Below are positions 1 through 7,308 of a stretch of 25,382 bases of DNA, one piece after another (within the stretch, counting starts at the first letter, position 1; each line of letters begins with the position of its first letter). The position numbers were made by a program, and so were the translations under genes. Source of the stretch: UBA6168 sp964573725 (GTDB lineage Bacteria; Bacteroidota; Bacteroidia; Chitinophagales; Saprospiraceae). Below the pieces are notes generated by a model, which was not told the DNA's origin, made no database searches, and saw only the letters and a program-made list of their open reading frames with translations. Where the stretch lies: NCBI GenBank assembly GCA_964573725.1, contig CAZNLJ010000057.1, forward strand, positions 1 to 25,382, written 5' to 3'.

Positions 1-75
1 TCAGGATGATAGATGTGTGTGCGTGTTGGGCCTATCCCCCCGATGAATCAGGGGGGTTCAGGATGTTGGATGTGT
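1..75. repeat. Short direct repeat, two copies, with a C6/G6 inverted repeat between
   Basis: An 18-nt sequence beginning TCAGGATG occurs at 1-18 and again at 58-75, matching at 16 of 18 positions with a 57-nt period. Between the copies, CCCCCC at 36-41 and GGGGGG at 51-56 can pair around a 9-nt loop. A longer imperfect inverted repeat joins 30-43 to 77-88. The array may begin before the window. No gene is supported in 1-299; the short open frame at 13-243 shows no recognisable protein features. Confidence 0.5.
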
Positions 76-170
76 TTCGGGGGTAGGCACGTTTCCGACC
101 CGATGACGTGGCGGCGGCCGGAACGATGCACGCCGCTGGATGTCGAGGAAGGCCTAGCCTTACCGGATAC

Positions 171-200
171 ACGGCCGGAATTTTCCGCATTCCGGGCCGT
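171..200. other. Hairpin downstream of the orphan SusC-like gene, possible terminator
   Basis: ACGGCCGGAAT at 171-181 pairs with ATTCCGGGCCGT at 189-200, giving 11 base pairs with one bulged G and a 7-nt loop. It lies about 100 nt past the stop codon of the minus-strand receptor gene ending at 300. No T-run follows on either strand, so a factor-independent terminator is only one possibility. Confidence 0.35.
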
Positions 201-299
201 AACGCCTGTCATTCCTGCAAAATCCCTTCTTGGTCCGTCTTGATAATCATCTGGGCATCTTCTTACAAAACACGACCTTGATACGCAGGAAATGCCTTG

Positions 300-3191
300 T
301 TACAGCTTCCCCTTGGCTGGCTTTTTCCCCGGCCACTCCGCCACCAGTCCAAAGACGACCGTCCGGTTCGGCGCATACGTGTACCCCCGTTCCAGTCCTA
401 CCTGGAAGGGCTGCCCCGGCCGCTCCATGCGGGGTTCGGGATCCAGGCCGGTATAGCGGGTCAGGGTCAGCAGCCTTTGACCGGCCAGATACAGCCGGCC
501 GCTGCCCCAGCTCCCCTGGAGGCGATAACCCAGGGATGCATAATCCAGCCTGACGAAATCGGCCCGTTCCAGGTAGTGGTCGCTGAAACCGCCGCTGAAC
601 TGCTGTCCTTCCTGAAAATAGCGGGTGATCACAAAATGCTGTTGCGGAAAACCGATGTTTTCCCGGGCCAGGCGGTGGTCACTGACCAGCCGGTGGCCGA
701 ACAGGCCGCGGAAGGACAGGTCCAGGACCCAAGGGCCTCGTTGCAGCTGGTGCTGCCACCCCAGTGTCATTTCCGGCAGGGCGTTTCCCAATACCTTCGC
801 ATCCTGGTAGGCATCCGGATAGGTATTTCCATCCAGGTCGCTCAACCGGGGCACCCCGAAGGGATCGACCCCCAGGAAAACGGCTCCATACAACTGGCCA
901 AGTGCCTGTCCTTCCGCCACCAGATGCCGGGGCGGTGCGCCTCCGCCCAAGGCAAAATCTCCGATAAGCCACTCCTCGGACTTCGACCGGTCCTCGGCGA
1001 AACGATATACCTTGGTTTGCTGCCGGGATGCCTGGAGGTGAGTCCACCAGGAGAAAGCCCCCCTGCGGAGGAGCGGACCGCCAAGCTGGCATTCGATACC
1101 CCGGTTTCCCAGCTCGCCGGTATTGTACGGGATATATCCCGCCAGGTAACTGGCAATGTAATACGGTTGGGGCACCACCAGGCCGGTCGCCCGGTCGGTG
1201 TACCACACTGCCTGCCCCTGCCATCCCGATGCCGGGAATTTCCAGGTCATGCCGACCTCCCAGGCCTTTTTCCGTTCCCAGCGGAAGTCGGTGTTGCCGA
1301 AGAAATTCAAGGCGGGCAGGTATTCCCCGCCGTTCACCACCGGATGATGCGGCCGGGAAACCACTCCCGACAGGGCCGGATGAACGGCGTTGTACAGGCC
1401 GCCGCTCCGTCCATAATCCACATGGACGGTGGCTTCCACAGGTGGCTCCGCCCACCAGTCGCTTACCCGAACACGCGCCCGAACCCCGTGGAAGGTCCCC
1501 CACCGGAATTGCCGCTCCTGCAGGTTGGTACCTTCCCGACGCAGGCGCGCCTGCAACGACCAGACTCGCCGGTCCAGCTCCAACTCCCCGAAAAAAGCCG
1601 CACTGTTCCGGGCACCTGCCACGTGGACATCGGCCTGGAAGGGCGTCAATCCTTCCGAAAGTCCGGCAAAGGTCGGCCGGAACAGCCCGACCGAATCGCG
1701 GTCCCGGTACAGCCGCTCATATCCGTGCCGCTGCCGCTCCGCGCCGAACCGGTACCGGAGGTGTCGGTGCGAACCTTTGATGTGCATCGTCCCCAGGTAT
1801 TGCCGCCGCATATCCGAATACTGCCACCAGGACCCCGCTCTCAGGAAGGCTTCCTCGAAAATCGATTGGGGATGGAGATACCGCCCGCCGAGCCGCTGTT
1901 GCCGAGCGGTCGACAGCGCCGCACCCAAGGTGATGCCCGGTGCCACCGCCACCGTCCCTTGCATCTGTCCGCCGGTTTGGTGCCAGGTGCCTATGTGCCG
2001 GTTCTGCGCCAGCAAACCCACCGGATTGACCATTCCGAAGGTGAAGGTCTCAAACCAGCCGCCGAATGGCTCGAATAAGACTTCCTCCGACCGCTCCGGT
2101 GCCGTCGGATTGATGGTGACGGCATAACGCATCGCTTCGGGAAAGGAAAAACGCGCCTCCCGCCGGTGCCCGTAAACCCCGGCCTGCAGCCGGATCCGCC
2201 CCGCTCCGTCCGTCCACCGGACTTTCGCTCGGCCGCTGTACTGCCCGTAACCGGATTCCAACAGCACGCCCTCCCGGTCCCTGTATCCGAGGGACACCAG
2301 GTATGCCATACGCCGTTTCCCGCTGCCGGATAGGGTCAATCGGTGATGTGTCGATACCGGAACCCGCGTCACCCCGGCCTGCCAGTCCGTATGCCGCCCG
2401 AAATCCGGTCCGCCGTTCGCGACAAATCGATCCGGTCCGGCCAAAGGCATATACCGGTCCACGAAATCCTGCGCAACCGATCCCTCGTACCGGACCCGCA
2501 AGCCGCCGGTATCCGCCACCGGCATGGTCTCCACTTCCAGGACGCCGGACGAGCCGCGCAGCCCGTAGGCTGCCCCCTCGAAGCCGCTCCGCCGTACCCG
2601 CACCGATGCGATTTCCGCCGGATCCAATAGGTAAAGGGATTGTTCCGGCAACCCGTCCACCACCACCAGCGGTCCCGTCTGCGCCGACAGGGTCGACAAG
2701 CCCCGCACCCGGATCAGGTAATCCTCGTTCGGGTCTCCGCCGGGACGCAATACCTGCACCCCCGGTAACAATCCCGACAACCGCTCCGCCGCATGGTATA
2801 CGCCCGCCCGATAGGCCGTGTCCCCCCCTACCGCCCCGGAAAAGTAGCCATCGTACGGGCCGGCCGGTACGCCGGCCGGCAAGCGCGGGACCTTGCCCAC
2901 CAGCTCCACCCGCCGGTATTCGCCGGCTTGCGGCCGGACCACCGCCCGCCGGTATCCGGCGAGCTCCACCCGGATGGCCATCGGTCCTTCGTTCGGAAAA
3001 TATAAGGTGTAATGACCGCCCGTATCGGATGCAACCCGGATGTCCGTCCCGACCATCGACAACCATGCCCCGGACAGGGCCGCTCCCGTGGCGCCGTCCA
3101 CCACCTGCCCCGTCACCACCCGCTGGGCCGCCAAAGATCCGCTCACCCCACTCAACCAGCTGAGGAGGTATACCCATTTCATTACCTGCAT
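300..3191 (-). CDS. Orphan SusC/RagA-like TonB-dependent outer-membrane receptor
   Basis: A 963-residue protein read from an ATG at 3191. It has a signal peptide (MQVMKWVYLLSW..., predicted cleavage near SLA-AQ), a carboxypeptidase-regulatory-like domain (about residues 24-95, starting VVTGQVVDGATG), a plug domain with the SusC-type string RVRGLSTLS, then VVVDGLP and a YGLRGSSGVLEV segment, and a long beta-barrel. Such receptors import large ligands across the outer membrane using TonB energy; the substrate cannot be read here. Three starts are possible: TTG 3227 lies inside the promoter -7 motif, ATG 3212 would leave a leader of only a few bases, and ATG 3191 leaves about 30, so 3191 is preferred. 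Odd points: no susD neighbour, the usual VGYGT box between regulatory and plug domains is not recognisable, and the last strand (FGLVAEW) is followed by a basic 10-residue tail, PGKKPAKGKL, where such barrels normally end on an aromatic strand. Confidence 0.88.
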   Translation of the reverse strand: MQVMKWVYLLSWLSGVSGSLAAQRVVTGQVVDGATGAALSGAWLSMVGTDIRVASDTGGHYTLYFPNEGPMAIRVELAGYRRAVVRPQAGEYRRVELVGKVPRLPAGVPAGPYDGYFSGAVGGDTAYRAGVYHAAERLSGLLPGVQVLRPGGDPNEDYLIRVRGLSTLSAQTGPLVVVDGLPEQSLYLLDPAEIASVRVRRSGFEGAAYGLRGSSGVLEVETMPVADTGGLRVRYEGSVAQDFVDRYMPLAGPDRFVANGGPDFGRHTDWQAGVTRVPVSTHHRLTLSGSGKRRMAYLVSLGYRDREGVLLESGYGQYSGRAKVRWTDGAGRIRLQAGVYGHRREARFSFPEAMRYAVTINPTAPERSEEVLFEPFGGWFETFTFGMVNPVGLLAQNRHIGTWHQTGGQMQGTVAVAPGITLGAALSTARQQRLGGRYLHPQSIFEEAFLRAGSWWQYSDMRRQYLGTMHIKGSHRHLRYRFGAERQRHGYERLYRDRDSVGLFRPTFAGLSEGLTPFQADVHVAGARNSAAFFGELELDRRVWSLQARLRREGTNLQERQFRWGTFHGVRARVRVSDWWAEPPVEATVHVDYGRSGGLYNAVHPALSGVVSRPHHPVVNGGEYLPALNFFGNTDFRWERKKAWEVGMTWKFPASGWQGQAVWYTDRATGLVVPQPYYIASYLAGYIPYNTGELGNRGIECQLGGPLLRRGAFSWWTHLQASRQQTKVYRFAEDRSKSEEWLIGDFALGGGAPPRHLVAEGQALGQLYGAVFLGVDPFGVPRLSDLDGNTYPDAYQDAKVLGNALPEMTLGWQHQLQRGPWVLDLSFRGLFGHRLVSDHRLARENIGFPQQHFVITRYFQEGQQFSGGFSDHYLERADFVRLDYASLGYRLQGSWGSGRLYLAGQRLLTLTRYTGLDPEPRMERPGQPFQVGLERGYTYAPNRTVVFGLVAEWPGKKPAKGKL

Positions 3192-3224
3192 GATCGCCCT
3201 GCTCTTCCTCATAGGATTTTTTTT

Positions 3225-3256
3225 CAAATCTACTGCGGCTGCTCCGAACCGGCAAA
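3225..3256 (-). promoter_or_regulatory. Bacteroidota-type promoter of the orphan receptor
   Basis: On the minus strand TTTG (3256-3253) is followed after 20 nt by TAGATTTG (3232-3225). This matches the Bacteroidota primary sigma factor consensus TTTG-N~20-TAnnTTTG at every fixed position. An A8 run follows directly at the expected transcription start. The site overlaps the TTG start at 3227, which argues against that start. Confidence 0.65.
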
Positions 3257-3360
3257 CCCTTTTCTTTACCGATGGGATAGGACGGACCGACCCGGCTTAC
3301 AAAATTGAGACCCCACCGCATTTTTGACAATGCTGTGAAAATACTGCCTGCCGCTACAGA

Positions 3361-3368
3361 TACTTTTG
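3361..3368 (+). promoter_or_regulatory. Putative -7 element for the lipoprotein gene
   Basis: TACTTTTG matches the Bacteroidota -7 motif TAnnTTTG exactly and ends 34 nt before the ATG at 3403, the same spacing seen for the divergent promoter at 3225-3256. No good -33 TTG is present at the expected distance; TGTG at 3334-3337 is the nearest candidate. A TTGACA-like string sits at 3324-3329 but is too far upstream. Confidence 0.45.
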
Positions 3369-3402
3369 CCGCATCTATTCACAAATCAATCTGAGAATCG
3401 AC

Positions 3403-4002
3403 ATGAAAACAGCTATCATCACGACTGTACTGGCAGGTATGCTGCTCCTGGGCGCCTGCAGGGAGGAGGAATCGACCATCTCCCGAATCAAAGGGACGGT
3501 AACCATCGACAACATCGACGTATGGGAAAGCTGGCAGGACAGCGGGGAAGTCCAACTGACCTTGTTCCCGGCTTTCAGCCTCGACCCGCTCGCCGGATGG
3601 GGTGCGGTGCCGGACAACTTCTTCGGCCCCGGTGTACCGGGCGGCACTTTCGCCGTGGGTGCTCCCTACAATTCCCAAAACCCGCTCATCCTGACCTTGG
3701 TGCCGGGACAAACCGCCTATGATTTCGAACTGGAAGTGGAACCCGGCACCTACTCCGCCCTCGCCCTCGGCTTTCGCCATACCTTTGTCTCGGATCCCAG
3801 CCTGAAAACCGCCACCCTGGGGGTCCATTGGGACAACCCGGACGAACTCAGCCACGGCGTGGTCATCAAGGTCAACGCCGGCGGTATGCTCGTCCCGATA
3901 TTCAATTATCCGGCTCCGGTCACTTTCGACATTGCGGAAGGGGAAACGAAGCAAATCGACTTCAAGGCGGATTTCGGTTTCGTCAAGATCTGGTACCAAT
4001 AA
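3403..4002 (+). CDS. Small lipoprotein of unknown function
   Basis: A 199-residue protein with a clear lipoprotein signal: MKTAIITTVLAGMLLLGAC, lipobox LLGAC with Cys19. The mature part is acidic and appears all-beta; a stretch resembling transthyretin or carboxypeptidase-regulatory folds is seen (IKGTVTIDNIDVW near residue 30, VEPGTYSALALGF near 112-124). I do not recognise a named family. The gene lies 211 nt from the divergent orphan receptor and 88 nt ahead of another TonB-dependent receptor on the same strand, with a strong hairpin between. An accessory or ligand-handling role for that receptor is plausible but is inference from position only. Confidence 0.82.
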   Translation: MKTAIITTVLAGMLLLGACREEESTISRIKGTVTIDNIDVWESWQDSGEVQLTLFPAFSLDPLAGWGAVPDNFFGPGVPGGTFAVGAPYNSQNPLILTLVPGQTAYDFELEVEPGTYSALALGFRHTFVSDPSLKTATLGVHWDNPDELSHGVVIKVNAGGMLVPIFNYPAPVTFDIAEGETKQIDFKADFGFVKIWYQ

Positions 4003-4016
4003 GCATCTCATGCGAC

Positions 4017-4058
4017 GGAGGCGGTACCGGACTCCACCCCCGGCACCGCCTCCCCTTT
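4017..4058 (+). terminator. Strong hairpin between lipoprotein and receptor genes
   Basis: GGAGGCGGT at 4017-4025 pairs perfectly with ACCGCCTCC at 4045-4053; inside it, CCGG (4027-4030) pairs with CCGG (4040-4043) around a 9-nt loop after one mismatch. Only a short C/T tail (CCTTTCC) follows. It could end the lipoprotein transcript or act as a partial terminator that lowers expression of the receptor, since no promoter motif is visible in the remaining 30 nt. Confidence 0.5.
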
Positions 4059-4090
4059 CCACCCCCATGGTTTCCTGAAAATAGTCATCC

Positions 4091-6358
4091 ATGTACGCCG
4101 CTTTCCGCCTCCTTCCGCTTCTGACCTTCATCCTGTCGACCGCTGCCTGGCCGCTGAGCGCCCAGGACCGGCCGGGTAGCTTGTCGGGCCGGGTACAGGA
4201 CGCGGAAACCCGGGAACCGCTGCCGGCTGTCAACCTGTACCTGGAAGGCACGTCGTTCGGTACCGTTTCCGATACGGCGGGGGATTTCCGATTCCCCGAC
4301 CTGCCCGCCGGTACGTATCAGCTGAAAGCCAGCTTCGTCGGTTACCGCGACACGGCGATGTACGAGGTCCTGGTCCGACCCGGCGAGGATACCCGCCTGG
4401 ACCTGTCCATGCAGTACGGAATCGACCTGCCGAAAGAAGTGGTCGTGACCGCCCAGGCAAGACCCGGAACCGCCCTGCTGGTGCCGGCCAGCCTGGGGGT
4501 CGTTTCCGCGGCGGACCTGGCGGTCCGCCCGCTGACCACCTTCGACCAGGCCTTCGACGAGATGCCCGGCGTCGTGGTCACCCGCTCCGGCAACGCGAAC
4601 GTGCAGGCCTTCTCCATCCGGGGGGCCTCCGAAGTCGCCGGCGGCGGCATCGGTAACCGGGTCCTCCTGCTCATCGACGGCCGCCCCGCCCTCAGCCCCG
4701 AATCCGGCGGCGCACTGTGGAACCTCGTCCCCCTCTCCTCCATCGAACGCATCGAAGTCCTCCGCGGTGCCTTTTCCTCCCTGTACGGCTCCAGCGCCAT
4801 GGGCGGCGTGGTCAACGTCATCACCCGCCAACCCAGCCGGGCACCGACCCTCAAGGCCGAACTTTCCTACGGCTGCTACGATCCCTTCGTCGACCGGCCC
4901 GGATATTCCGGCTACCATGACCTCCATACGGTCTCCCTCAGCCACGCCCATCGCATCGGCAGGTTCTCCTACCTCATCGACGGCCGCCTCAGTTCCGATA
5001 AGGGCTACCGGGAAAAATCCGCCTTCTCGCTCTGGAACCTTTTCGGAAAATCCCGGTGGGACCTCTCCGACAAGCAGGCCCTGACCCTGACCCTCAACAC
5101 CAACCGCATCGCCAGCGATGCCCCCGCCACCTGGCTGAGCCGCAGGCAGGCTTTCCAGGTCGCCGATTTCAAACTGGATGATTTCCAGGACCGTCGGGAA
5201 TACAACCTCGACCTGCTCTATACGGACCAATTGTCCGACCGCACCAAACTGTCCGCCCGCCTCTATCACTACGGAAACGACAGCTTCTTCCGCTTCGATA
5301 CCACCAGCGCTGACAGCGACCGACCCAATGTCAACCTGGGCAAACAAATCGTCAGGGAATACAGTGTCTCCACCCGCCGTTGGGGTCATATCACCCAAAT
5401 CAACACCCGACTGGGCGAACGCCATTTCCTTGTCGGCGGACTGGACCTGAAATGGGACGATGTCGTCGGCCTCCCGGCCGAATTCCTGTACGGCGAACAC
5501 CAGGCCCTCACCACCAGCTGCTTCCTGCAGGATGAATTCCAACTTAACAACCGCTGGACCCTCACCGCAGGGATCCGCTACGACCGCTTTTCCATCCTCC
5601 GGCAAAATACCAGCACCAACATCAGCCCCAAACTGGCTTCCCTGTACAGGATAAATCCCCGCTTGGTCCTCCGTACCCTCGCCGCACAAGCCTTCCGCGA
5701 CCCGCCGATCGCCGAACGGTTCATCCGCTTCGAACAGGGCGGCGGCCTCCGGTTCCTGCCGAATCCGCAGCTGCAACCGGAACGCCTGCGGCTATCCCTG
5801 GAAGTGGGTCTGAAATACAAGCCCACGCCCGCCTGGACCCTCGACGGCGCCCTCTTCTATAACCACTACCGCAACCTGATCTCTTTCGTCCAACGTTCGG
5901 CCCCGCTCGAACCCTTGCTGTACCAGGTCGTCAACCTGAAATCCGCCCGCATGCAGGGCGCCGAATGCTCGGTCCGCTACCAATACCGCGATTTCCTCCA
6001 GCTCTCCCTCTCCTACACTTTCCTCGATGCCAGCGACACCTCCCCTGACCGGGTCAATGATGCCCTGGCCTATAAGGTCCGCCACTCCGGCGGCGCCTCC
6101 GCCACCTGGATGTACCGAGACTGGACCGTCCACCTGAACGGTCGGCACCGGAGTCGTATCGAAGAGGTGTTCATCTACCCCGGCAGCGAACCCGGGGCGG
6201 TCTGGTTGGCCAATCTCCGGCTTGCCCGACAATGGGCCGGCAAATATTCCGCCCACCTGTCCGTCCAGAATATCAACGATGCGCAATACGAAGAACTGGA
6301 GCGCTACCGGATGCCCGGCCGGACTTATTCGGTCGGCATTTCCGCTACCTGGAATTGA
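4091..6358 (+). CDS. TonB-dependent outer-membrane receptor (siderophore/cobalamin type)
   Basis: A 755-residue protein. A signal peptide (about residues 1-24, ending PLSA-Q) is followed by a carboxypeptidase-regulatory-like domain (about 29-115: SLSGRVQDAETREPLPAVNL, later FVGYRDT), a plug domain (about 125-255) with FSIRGASEVAGGG, VLLLIDGRPAL, IERIEVLRGAFSSLYGSSAMGG and VVNVITRQP, then a 22-strand-type barrel ending RTYSVGISATWN. The plug motifs fit the FepA/BtuB/CirA branch and not SusC: the protein is shorter than SusC and has no SusD partner. The probable role is TonB-driven uptake of an iron chelate, cobalamin or similar compound; the ligand cannot be named from sequence. The stop is only 15 nt from the stop of the convergent minus-strand gene. 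Confidence 0.93.
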   Translation: MYAAFRLLPLLTFILSTAAWPLSAQDRPGSLSGRVQDAETREPLPAVNLYLEGTSFGTVSDTAGDFRFPDLPAGTYQLKASFVGYRDTAMYEVLVRPGEDTRLDLSMQYGIDLPKEVVVTAQARPGTALLVPASLGVVSAADLAVRPLTTFDQAFDEMPGVVVTRSGNANVQAFSIRGASEVAGGGIGNRVLLLIDGRPALSPESGGALWNLVPLSSIERIEVLRGAFSSLYGSSAMGGVVNVITRQPSRAPTLKAELSYGCYDPFVDRPGYSGYHDLHTVSLSHAHRIGRFSYLIDGRLSSDKGYREKSAFSLWNLFGKSRWDLSDKQALTLTLNTNRIASDAPATWLSRRQAFQVADFKLDDFQDRREYNLDLLYTDQLSDRTKLSARLYHYGNDSFFRFDTTSADSDRPNVNLGKQIVREYSVSTRRWGHITQINTRLGERHFLVGGLDLKWDDVVGLPAEFLYGEHQALTTSCFLQDEFQLNNRWTLTAGIRYDRFSILRQNTSTNISPKLASLYRINPRLVLRTLAAQAFRDPPIAERFIRFEQGGGLRFLPNPQLQPERLRLSLEVGLKYKPTPAWTLDGALFYNHYRNLISFVQRSAPLEPLLYQVVNLKSARMQGAECSVRYQYRDFLQLSLSYTFLDASDTSPDRVNDALAYKVRHSGGASATWMYRDWTVHLNGRHRSRIEEVFIYPGSEPGAVWLANLRLARQWAGKYSAHLSVQNINDAQYEELERYRMPGRTYSVGISATWN

Positions 6359-6373
6359 CAGGGTGTCCGCCGT

Positions 6374-6994
6374 TCACTCCGCTTCCGCCGATGTCGCCGC
6401 GGCAGCCTCCTCCCGCAAGGCTTTTTTTCCGGCATCCAGGGCTTCCTCCATCGTCAGGTCGGTGTACAACGCCTTCACGTATTGGTCGTCCTCCGGCCAC
6501 AGGATGATGCGACGGTTTCCATCCACCTTGACATACCGGTATCCTTTCCCCTTATGTTCGAAGCGAACAAACGGATTCCCTCCGTACCATCCCTCCATCA
6601 GGACCCGGACATCCTGCACGAGGCTGTCCGCCCACAGGTCCTTGTTCCACGGCGCCCATGCCTTGTAATGGAAGGTCACCGGCATCTCATGGATCTTGCC
6701 CTCGTGAAAGGTCGGGTAGAAATTCATCAGGGCCGGCTGTTTCAACTCCCGCATGTCGTACTCCACACTGGTGTTGGAATTCCCTTGCTTGATAAGCTGC
6801 TGCTTGTTGAGCTCCCAGCAATGGGCAAAGAATTCCTTGTTGGTCATGCCCATCCGGATTCCCAGGAACAGATTGTCCGCCCGGATTCCGGAAGCCAGCC
6901 CTTCCTCGATCATGTTCCGGTATTCCGATTTACAGCCGCCGGATACCCACAATACGCCGGCCAATACCCATGCCATCCTAGCTTTGTTGATCAT
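6374..6994 (-). CDS. Conserved-looking lipoprotein of unknown function
   Basis: A 206-residue protein read from ATG 6994, MINKARMAWVLAGVLWVSGGC, with a good lipoprotein signal (lipobox SGGC, Cys21). The frame stays open up to 7312, but the extra 106 residues are rich in Gly, Arg and Pro and would bury the signal peptide, so they are rejected. The mature protein has many aromatic residues (FFAHCWELNKQQ, FHYKAWAPWNKDLW, GYRYVKV) and an Ala/Glu-rich C-terminus. I do not recognise the family. It is last in a co-oriented series after susC, susD and the FG-GAP protein, but a 314-nt gap separates it from the FG-GAP gene, so co-transcription is uncertain. Confidence 0.8.
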   Translation of the reverse strand: MINKARMAWVLAGVLWVSGGCKSEYRNMIEEGLASGIRADNLFLGIRMGMTNKEFFAHCWELNKQQLIKQGNSNTSVEYDMRELKQPALMNFYPTFHEGKIHEMPVTFHYKAWAPWNKDLWADSLVQDVRVLMEGWYGGNPFVRFEHKGKGYRYVKVDGNRRIILWPEDDQYVKALYTDLTMEEALDAGKKALREEAAAATSAEAE

Positions 6995-7308
6995 ATCGCC
7001 CAAATTCTGTTGTTTGTGAATATTATCGTGACCCAAGCCGGTCTCTCCCCTTTCCCTGGGCTTCGGATTGCTTGTCGACCTGGTATTCCCGGTGTGTACA
7101 CCCAACTTCCGCAGCCCCGCAGCCCTACTGCCTGTTCCCGCTCCATGCATCCGGTGAAATCCCGGTCGTCCGCTGAATCCGGCTGCTTCGAATTGCGGTA
7201 TCCCCGCACCTGGGGCGGACCTAAATCCGCCCTTTCCCGTACCTTGTGACATACCGGCGGTCCGTTCCGGCCCCGGGTGTCCTTTGATGCGGCTACCAGG
7301 ATTCTTCC
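6995..7308. other. Intergenic gap with one hairpin
   Basis: This 314-nt gap separates two minus-strand genes. The open frame through it is not convincing as coding sequence. The only clear structure is GGGCGGA at 7213-7219 pairing with TCCGCCC at 7226-7232 around CCTAAA, about 77 nt past the FG-GAP stop; no T-run follows on the minus strand. No good promoter match for the downstream lipoprotein was found. Confidence 0.4.

Noticed and set aside
13..243. Open frame of 76 residues at the window start
   Set aside because: It overlaps short repeats and a hairpin, has no family resemblance and no upstream promoter motif.
300..3191. Possible SusC/SusD pair between the orphan receptor and the 199-residue lipoprotein
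   Set aside because: The lipoprotein is far shorter than SusD (about 500 residues), lacks SusD motifs, and is transcribed divergently.
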